Shown: piece after piece, positions 58,573 through 64,000 of the stretch
Numbering within the stretch: the stretch's first letter is position 1
Layout: each line of letters opens with the position of its first letter
Source: Pseudomonas fluorescens
GTDB taxonomy: Bacteria > Pseudomonadota > Gammaproteobacteria > Pseudomonadales > Pseudomonadaceae
Length of the DNA: 64,000 nt
NCBI RefSeq assembly: GCF_001708445.1
Contig: NZ_CP015637.1
Span: 5,147,001-5,211,000 of the forward strand
Reading direction: 5' to 3'
Position numbers and translations under genes: made by a program
Notes under the pieces: generated by a model
What the model was told of the DNA's origin: nothing
The model's database searches: none
Seen by the model: the letters and a program-made list of their open reading frames with translations, nothing else

Positions 58573-60288
58573 TCAGCGACGAATACGCGCCTGGAGGAAA
58601 GACAGCACGTCAGCCACCGGCAACGGTTGGGCTTCGGCTTCGGTCCGGCTCTTGTATTCGAGATTGCCATCGGCCAGGCCGCGGTCACTGACCACGATCC
58701 GGTGCGGGATGCCAATCAGTTCCATATCGGCGAACTTGATGCCCGGGCTGGTTTTCTTGTCGCGGTCGTCCAGCAGCACTTCAAAACCGGCTGCCGTCAG
58801 TTCGGCATACAGTTTGTCGGTGGCTTCGCGGACTTGCTCGGTTTCATAGCGCAGCGGCACCAGGGCCACCTGGAACGGCGCCAGGGCGTCACTCCAGATA
58901 ATGCCTTTCTCGTCGTTGTTCTGCTCGATCGCAGCGGCAACCACGCGCGAAACGCCAATGCCGTAGCAACCCATCTCCAGGGTGATCGGCTTGCCGTTCT
59001 CGCCCAGCACTTCGCACTTCATCGCCTTGCTGTACTTGTTACCCAGCTGGAAGATATGCCCGACTTCGATGCCGCGTTTGATTTCCAGGGTGCCCTTGCC
59101 ATCCGGGCTTGGGTCGCCGGCCACCACGTTACGCAGGTCGGCCACGGTCGGTACTGGCAGGTCGCGCTCCCAATTCACGCCGAAGTAGTGCTTGTCGTCG
59201 ATGTTCGCGCCGATACCGAAGTCGCTCATCAGCTCGACCGAACGGTCGATGATGATCGGCAGTGGCAGGTTCAGCGGGCCCAGGGAGCCGGCGCCGGCGC
59301 CAATGGCGTCACGCAGTTCGGCATCGGAGGCCATGACCAGCGGGCTGGCCACGCCAGGTTGCTGGGCGGCTTTGATTTCGTTGAGTTCGTGGTCGCCGCG
59401 GATGACCAGGGCGATCAGCTTGCCTTTTTCTTCGGCATGCACGATCAGGGTCTTGATGGTCTTTTCAATCGGCAGATTGAACTTTTCCACCAGGGCCGCA
59501 ATGGTCTTGGTCTCCGGGGTGTCGACCAGGCGCAGCTCTTCTGCCGGGGCTGGACGGGACGTTTCCCGTGGCACGGCTTCGGCTTTCTCGATGTTCGCCG
59601 CGTAGTCGGAACCGTTGCTGAACACGATATCGTCTTCGCCGGACTCGGCCAGTACGTGGAACTCGTGGGAGCCGGCGCCGCCGATGGAGCCGTTGTCCGC
59701 TTCAACCGGGCGGAATTTCAGGCCCAGGCGCGTAAACACGTTGCAGTAGGCGGTATGCATGCGGTCGTAGGTGACCTGCAACGAAGCCTGGTCGGCGTGG
59801 AACGAATACGCGTCCTTCATGATGAACTCGCGGCCGCGCATCAAGCCGAAGCGTGGGCGGATTTCATCACGGAATTTAGTCTGGATCTGGTACAGGTTGA
59901 GGGGCAGCTGCTTGTAGCTGCTCAACTCGTTGCGCATCAGGTCGGTGATCACTTCTTCGTGGGTCGGGCCCGCACAAAAGTCGCGGCCATGCCGATCCTT
60001 GAAGCGCAGCAACTCAGGGCCGTACTCTTCCCAGCGCCCGGATTCCTGCCACAACTCGGCCGGTTGGGTGCTCGGCATCAACACTTCCAGAGAGCCGGCG
60101 GCGTTCATTTCTTCGCGAACGATCGCTTCGACCTTGCGCATCACCTTCAAGCCCATGGGCAGCCAGGTGTACAGGCCGGAGGCCAGCTTGCGGATCATAC
60201 CGGCGCGCAGCATCAGCTGATGGCTGATCACGACCGCATCGGAAGGCGTTTCTTTCTGTGTGGCGAGCAAATATTGACTGGTACGCAT
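58573..60288 (-). CDS. proS: Prolyl-tRNA synthetase
   Basis: A 571-residue class II bacterial-type Pro[22 protein letters not shown], motif 1 region ([20 protein letters not shown]), motif 2 ([23 protein letters not shown]), a YbaK-type editing insertion at about 225-395 ([20 protein letters not shown]), motif 3 ([20 protein letters not shown]), and the anticodon-binding domain. Start ATG 60288 matches the family N-terminus. The frame is open 25 codons upstream with no support. Confidence 0.97.
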   Translation of the reverse strand: MRTSQYLLATQKETPSDAVVISHQLMLRAGMIRKLASGLYTWLPMGLKVMRKVEAIVREEMNAAGSLEVLMPSTQPAELWQESGRWEEYGPELLRFKDRHGRDFCAGPTHEEVITDLMRNELSSYKQLPLNLYQIQTKFRDEIRPRFGLMRGREFIMKDAYSFHADQASLQVTYDRMHTAYCNVFTRLGLKFRPVEADNGSIGGAGSHEFHVLAESGEDDIVFSNGSDYAANIEKAEAVPRETSRPAPAEELRLVDTPETKTIAALVEKFNLPIEKTIKTLIVHAEEKGKLIALVIRGDHELNEIKAAQQPGVASPLVMASDAELRDAIGAGAGSLGPLNLPLPIIIDRSVELMSDFGIGANIDDKHYFGVNWERDLPVPTVADLRNVVAGDPSPDGKGTLEIKRGIEVGHIFQLGNKYSKAMKCEVLGENGKPITLEMGCYGIGVSRVVAAAIEQNNDEKGIIWSDALAPFQVALVPLRYETEQVREATDKLYAELTAAGFEVLLDDRDKKTSPGIKFADMELIGIPHRIVVSDRGLADGNLEYKSRTEAEAQPLPVADVLSFLQARIRR

Positions 60289-60378
60289 GGTAGGCCGTTG
60301 TCGGTTGCTTGAACTTGAAATGACTTGGGATTGTACGGGCGCAAACTGCCGCCGTACAGGCATCAGAATGTTGGGCTG

Positions 60379-60482
60379 CCTGTAGGAGCGAGCTGGCTCG
60401 CGAAGATCGTCAACGATGACGCGGGAAACCGGGATAAACGCGGTGTCTGTGACTTCTTCGCGAGCCAGCTCGCTCCTACAGG
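60379..60482. repeat. REPIN of the GTAGGAGCGAGC family
   Basis: CCTGTAGGAGCGAGCTGGCTCGCGAAG at the left and the reverse, CTTCGCGAGCCAGCTCGCTCC...TACAGG, at the right; the middle has GACGCGG. It is the same family as the inner element at 57473-57555. It lies between divergently read proS and ampG (both minus strand), in the proS upstream region. Confidence 0.9.
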
Positions 60483-60493
60483 GGGTGGCTCTG

Positions 60494-62026
60494 TCAGTCT
60501 TCTGCGGGCGGACTCAACCGAATGCGCCGATTCTCCTGGTACCAGTGCAGCGCAATCAGCAGCAGCGTCGGTACACCCAGCACGCAGGTGATCAGGAAGA
60601 AGTTGTGATAGCCGAACTTCTCTACCATCACCCCCGAATAGCCGCCGATCAGGCGTGGCAGCAACAGCATGATCGAGCTGAGCAACGCATATTGGGTGGC
60701 GGAGAACTTGAGGTTGGTCAGGCTCGACAGGTAGGCGACAAACGCCGAGGTGGCCAGGCCCGAGCTGAAGTTATCCAGCGAGATGGTGAAGATCAGCATC
60801 TGCAGGTCCGGGCCCATGTCGGCGAGCATCACGAACAGCAGGTTGGTACCGGCCGAGGCGACGCCGCCGATAAACAGGATCGGCAGGATACCGAAGCGCA
60901 CGATCAGCAGGCCGCCCATGCCGGCGCCGAGCAGGGTCATGATCAGGCCGAAGATCTTGCTGACCCCGGCGATCTGGTCCTTGGTAAAGCCTTGGTCGAT
61001 GTAGAACACGTTGGCCATTACGCCCATCACCGTGTCGGACATGCGGTAGGTGGCGATCAGCCCGAGCAGCAGCAATGCTTGCCAGCGGTAGCGCAGGATA
61101 AAGTCGTTGACCGGCGTCAGCACCGGCGCCAGGCCGCGACGGCCCATGGCCGACAGGCACAACGCGGTGAGGGTGATGTACAGGATGGCGCGCAGGAAGG
61201 CGCGGTCTTCCATCAGCAATTCCCACAGGCTCACGCCGTGAAACAGCACGCTGGCGAAATCGGTGTTGTACAGCTGGGTGAACATGGCCGGTACCGACAC
61301 CAGCAGCACGATCAGCACGAACACCGACACCAATTGATGCACGAAACTGTAGCGCCCCGCCTGCAACTGGGTGCGCAATGGCACATTGGGTTCGCGCATG
61401 AACAGGGTGGTCAGCAGCGCCGGGATCATCAGCACGCCGAACAGGACATAGGTGCCGGTCCACGCCGAGTGCTTATAGTTGAAACCGGTGGAGCCGAAGC
61501 CTTCGGCGAAGAACAGCGCACCCGCCGTGGCCAGCAGGGCGGCAATGCGATAACCGGACATATAGCTGGCCGCCAGGGCTGCCTGGCGGCTGTCATCGGC
61601 GATTTCCAGGCGATAGGCGTCGACCGCGATATCCTGGGTGGCCGATGCAAAGGCGACCACGACCGCAATGGCAATCAGCCAGGACAGGTGTTTCTGCGGG
61701 TCGCAGAACCCCATGCCGATCAATCCGAGGATCACCAGCGACTGGGCCAGTACCAGCCAGGAACGACGACGTCCGAGTTTGCCGAGCAGCGGCAGGCGCC
61801 ATTGGTCGAGCAGCGGCGACCACACCCATTTGAAGGCATACGCCAAACCGATCAGGCTCGCATAGCCGATGGTCTCGCGGGCCACACCGGCCTCGCGCAA
61901 CCATACTGAAAGCGTCGAGAACACCAACATGTAAGGCAAGCCGGCGGCAAAGCCGAGCAACAACAGCACTAACGTCGAGGGGCTGGCATAGGCGGCGAGC
62001 GCGGCGCGCCAGGTTTTACGGGGCAT
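60494..62026 (-). CDS. ampG: Muropeptide permease AmpG
   Basis: A 510-residue MFS-type permease with 12-14 membrane segments importing anhydromuropeptides for cell-wall recycling and AmpC beta-lactamase induction. Hallmark segments are [54 protein letters not shown] and [19 protein letters not shown]. Length is near P. aeruginosa AmpG. It is downstream of the alkyltransferase-like gene (43 bp) on the same strand. Confidence 0.95.
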   Translation of the reverse strand: MPRKTWRAALAAYASPSTLVLLLLGFAAGLPYMLVFSTLSVWLREAGVARETIGYASLIGLAYAFKWVWSPLLDQWRLPLLGKLGRRRSWLVLAQSLVILGLIGMGFCDPQKHLSWLIAIAVVVAFASATQDIAVDAYRLEIADDSRQAALAASYMSGYRIAALLATAGALFFAEGFGSTGFNYKHSAWTGTYVLFGVLMIPALLTTLFMREPNVPLRTQLQAGRYSFVHQLVSVFVLIVLLVSVPAMFTQLYNTDFASVLFHGVSLWELLMEDRAFLRAILYITLTALCLSAMGRRGLAPVLTPVNDFILRYRWQALLLLGLIATYRMSDTVMGVMANVFYIDQGFTKDQIAGVSKIFGLIMTLLGAGMGGLLIVRFGILPILFIGGVASAGTNLLFVMLADMGPDLQMLIFTISLDNFSSGLATSAFVAYLSSLTNLKFSATQYALLSSIMLLLPRLIGGYSGVMVEKFGYHNFFLITCVLGVPTLLLIALHWYQENRRIRLSPPAED

Positions 62027-62069
62027 GGGCTGGAGTCTGCCTCAGATTCACGGAAACAAAGCGCGCACT

Positions 62070-62423
62070 CTAACCGCTGTGCTCTACCGGGCGCCAGCCA
62101 TGACGCTGAATATCCACGCGATTGTTCAGGATAGTGACACCTTCGCTGCGCAAACGCGCACGTTGCTCGTCGCCTGAGGCACTGCCCACTGGCAGGCTTA
62201 TCCGACCGCCGGCACCCAGCACCCGGTGCCAGGGCAGGCGAGTGTCCTGCGGCAACTGGCTGAGCGTGCGTCCGACCCAGCGTGCCGCACGCCCCAACCC
62301 GGCGAGGTGGGCCAGTTCACCGTAGCTCACCACATAACCTTCGGGTACTTGCGCCAGTGTCAGGTAAAGCGCGGTGCGGCGCATCTCGGCGGGGCTTTGC
62401 GGGGTTTCATTGGGTGGGTTCAC
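62070..62423 (-). CDS. Alkyltransferase-like protein (MGMT family, no reactive Cys)
   Basis: A 117-residue member of the MGMT family: VPEGYVVSYGELAHLAGLGR and ARWVGRTLSQLP form the DNA-binding part, and the active-site segment reads PWHRVLGAGG where alkyltransferases have PCHRV. The Cys-to-Trp change means it cannot repair by alkyl transfer; such proteins (Atl) bind O6-alkylguanine and recruit nucleotide excision repair. It is probably cotranscribed with ampG. Confidence 0.92.
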   Translation of the reverse strand: MNPPNETPQSPAEMRRTALYLTLAQVPEGYVVSYGELAHLAGLGRAARWVGRTLSQLPQDTRLPWHRVLGAGGRISLPVGSASGDEQRARLRSEGVTILNNRVDIQRHGWRPVEHSG

Positions 62424-62578
62424 TGGGGGGATATCCGTTCGGATCCTGGGTCGTTTTGTAAGAAGCGTCTGATAAGTATGCGGATGAGTATTGAACTCAA
62501 TATAGATCCCCGAGTCAGTCGTAGCTATCTAATACGATAATCGTCCTTTTTCGCCAATCTTGAGCTCCTTAATCGCTT

Positions 62579-63586
62579 ATGTTGCCCAGAACCCTGCTGT
62601 GCCTTGCTGTTCTCAGCGCTTCCGCGCCCTTGCTGGCTGATACCGTCTGGTTGAAGAACGGTGACCGCCTGACTGGCAAGATCAAAGTCTTCGACGGTGG
62701 CAAGCTGCTGATCCAGACTGACTACGCGGGCGCGATCCCGGTGGACTGGAAGCAGGTGAAAACCCTGGAGAGTGACCAGGAGTTGCTGGTCAAGCAGGAT
62801 GCCTATACCGGCGAGAAAGCCAAATCGTTAAAGGCCGCCGATGACGGCAAGGTGGTGCTGGCCAATGGCGAGGCGCCCAAGACCGTCGAACTGGCGAGCA
62901 TCCAGCAGATCATCAAGCCCAAGCCGGTGATCGAAGACTTGGTATGGAAAGGCAATGTCGACATGGCACTGGACTACAGGCGTGCCGAGAAAGACACCAA
63001 TGACTACGACATCGACTTCAAGACCATCGCGCGCCATGGTCAATGGCGCCACACGGGGCAGGGCGAATACAACCGCGAGTTCCAGGACGACGTCACCACC
63101 ACCGACAACTGGGCCCTGGAGTACGACCTCGACCGCTTCCTGACCGAGCACTGGTTCTGGCAGGGGCGTCTGACCTACAAGCGCGACAAGGTTGAAGACC
63201 TGTCCCGTCAACGCACCGTGGGCACCGGCCCGGGCTACCAGTTCTGGGATGATGAGCTGGGGGCGTTCTCGCTGGGGTCGCTGGTCAACCGCACCGATTA
63301 CGAATACTCCGATGGCGGCAAGGACAACTTCTATTCCCTGGCCATGAAGTGGAACTACAACCGCTATCTGGTCGGCAAGACGGTCGAGTTCTTCACCAAC
63401 GGCGAAGTCGGCAAGCCCATCGGCGGCCCGTCCGAATATTCCCTCGATGCGGAAATGGGCCTGCGCTACAAAGTCACCGAGTGGGCCTCGCTCAACCTCA
63501 AGGCTGAACGCGACATTATCAGCGGCGAGTCGGAAAGCAGCTTGAGCAAGACCCGCTACACCGCGGGCTTTGGCGTCGCCTGGTAA
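62579..63586 (+). CDS. DUF481 outer-membrane protein
   Basis: 335 residues: a signal peptide (MLPRTLLCLAVLSASAPLLA), a periplasmic stretch of about 110 residues (VWLKNGDRLTGKIKVFDGGK, then TVELASIQQI) and a C-terminal DUF481 beta-barrel of alternating aromatic strands (ELGAFSLGSLVNRTDYEYSD, VTEWASLNLKAERDI) ending in GFGVAW, a hydrophobic last strand. It resembles YdiY, an acid-inducible outer-membrane protein of unknown function. The gap upstream (62424-62578) probably holds the promoter but no clear box. Confidence 0.88.
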   Translation: MLPRTLLCLAVLSASAPLLADTVWLKNGDRLTGKIKVFDGGKLLIQTDYAGAIPVDWKQVKTLESDQELLVKQDAYTGEKAKSLKAADDGKVVLANGEAPKTVELASIQQIIKPKPVIEDLVWKGNVDMALDYRRAEKDTNDYDIDFKTIARHGQWRHTGQGEYNREFQDDVTTTDNWALEYDLDRFLTEHWFWQGRLTYKRDKVEDLSRQRTVGTGPGYQFWDDELGAFSLGSLVNRTDYEYSDGGKDNFYSLAMKWNYNRYLVGKTVEFFTNGEVGKPIGGPSEYSLDAEMGLRYKVTEWASLNLKAERDIISGESESSLSKTRYTAGFGVAW

Positions 63587-63700
63587 TCAGCTTGAACCCG
63601 CCCGCCGGGGTGCCGCTGGCAACCTGTGCGGATATTGATTACCTTGGGTTGAGATCCATTCCCATAGGCCAGGGCGGCCGAATACCCGAGGAGTCATACG

Positions 63701-64000
63701 TTGAGCGCGCACGTTGCCAAGAACGCCCGAGAGCTGTTGCTCAAGGAATACCGTGGGGCTCTCTCCACATTGTCCAAGGCCATGCCCGGCTTTCCCTTTG
63801 GTTCGGTGGTGCCCTATTGCCTGGACTCAGAAGGCCGGCCGCTGATCCTGATCAGCCGGATTGCCCAGCACACCCATAACCTGCAGAAAGATCCCAAGTG
63901 TTCGCTGCTGGTCGGCGAGCGCGAAGCGGATGATGTGCAGGCGGTGGGGCGCCTGACCTGCCTGGCCGAAGCCGAGAAGCTGGAGGAGGGCGCTGCGATT
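63701..64000 (+). CDS. HugZ-family (pyridoxamine 5'-phosphate oxidase-like) protein, 5' part
   Basis: The first 100 residues are in the window; the gene runs off the end. Start is TTG 63701, eight bases after GAGGAG. It reads LSAHVAKNARELLLKEYRGA, then FPFGSVVPYCLDSEGRPLIL, SRIAQHTHNLQKDPKCSLLV, and VGRLTCLAEAEKL. This is the split-barrel FMN/heme-binding fold of HugZ and its relatives, which act in heme degradation or bind heme; the C-terminal domain is not visible. The TTG start hides it from ATG/GTG-based gene finding. Confidence 0.85.
   Translation, partial: MSAHVAKNARELLLKEYRGALSTLSKAMPGFPFGSVVPYCLDSEGRPLILISRIAQHTHNLQKDPKCSLLVGEREADDVQAVGRLTCLAEAEKLEEGAAI

Noticed and set aside
58561..60312. 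Long plus-strand open frame across proS
   Set aside because: An antisense frame of a GC-rich gene; proS motifs are all on the minus strand.
60416..61909. Long plus-strand open frame across ampG
   Set aside because: An antisense shadow rich in Gln/His/Gly; ampG on the minus strand has the membrane pattern and family motifs.
63592..63879. Plus-strand 95-codon frame at the window end
   Set aside because: It overlaps the TTG-started HugZ-family gene in another frame and has no recognisable domain.

Overview
This window looks like the core chromosome of a Pseudomonas of the P. fluorescens group. The reasons are the GC-rich coding style, the gene blocks rpsP-rimM-trmD-rplS and xerD-dsbC-hom-thrC with recJ nearby, a gntR/gntK/gntP gluconate locus whose operators match the known Pseudomonas GntR site, a Pseudomonas-type nag PTS operon, and many short REP/REPIN palindromes with the fluorescens-type GTGGGAGGGGGCTTGC head. 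No prophage, IS transposase, rRNA operon, CRISPR array or plasmid gene is visible.

Layout. 1-7 kb: a cut-off exported methyltransferase, a GNAT enzyme, a tiny Lys/Ala-rich protein, a GST with a divergent LysR, an unknown 170-aa protein, and a minus-strand run of MFS transporter, NAD-dependent epimerase/dehydrogenase and GST. 6.7-7.1 kb: a short DUF6124-type gene behind an unusual structured leader. 7.2-10.4 kb: gluconate regulator, kinase and symporter with three operator copies. 10.6-13.2 kb: alaC, a GyrI-like effector-binding protein and a GNAT. 13.3-15.9 kb: a four-gene operon ending in an ECF42-type sigma factor, with a matching promoter in front of its first gene. 16-20 kb: a LysR/PACE efflux pair, an SDR/LysR pair and a LysR/pxpA pair. 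21-28.5 kb: the N-acetylglucosamine PTS operon nagE, EIIA-HPr-EI, nagB-II and nagA, with NagR at the upstream end. 28.6-36.9 kb: L,D-transpeptidase, two Nudix hydrolases, gamma-carbonic anhydrase, a DUF1289 protein, a VUT transporter, purT, an MFS transporter, a CorC/HlyC-like protein and a CcsA-like protein. 37-46 kb: ffh, the rpsP operon, xerD, dsbC, hom and thrC. 46-56 kb: small unknown proteins, a solute-binding protein with a CoA-transferase, yaeQ, recJ and the mprF-virJ lipid pair. 55.7-56.1 kb: two identical initiator tRNA genes, each with its own promoter and terminator. 56.3-64 kb: SOS-controlled dinB, a lipoprotein, proS, ampG, an alkyltransferase-like protein, a DUF481 protein and the start of a HugZ-family gene.

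The most unusual signals are non-coding. (1) The leader at 6904-7081 has a UUCG-capped hairpin and one strand that can pair with either of two identical flanking segments. (2) At 20921-21026 a degenerate tandem array of REP heads has supplied the last codons of pxpA. (3) One REP element has inserted into another at 57452-57574, and half of the same inner element lies at 21028-21073. (4) A perfect 43-bp inverted repeat with duplicated ends sits at 31241-31405. (5) An ECF42-like promoter at 13313-13338 brings an NTF2-like gene into the sigma factor's operon.

Family names come from recognising sequence motifs, without database searches. Functions of the unknown small proteins and roles of the palindromes are inference.
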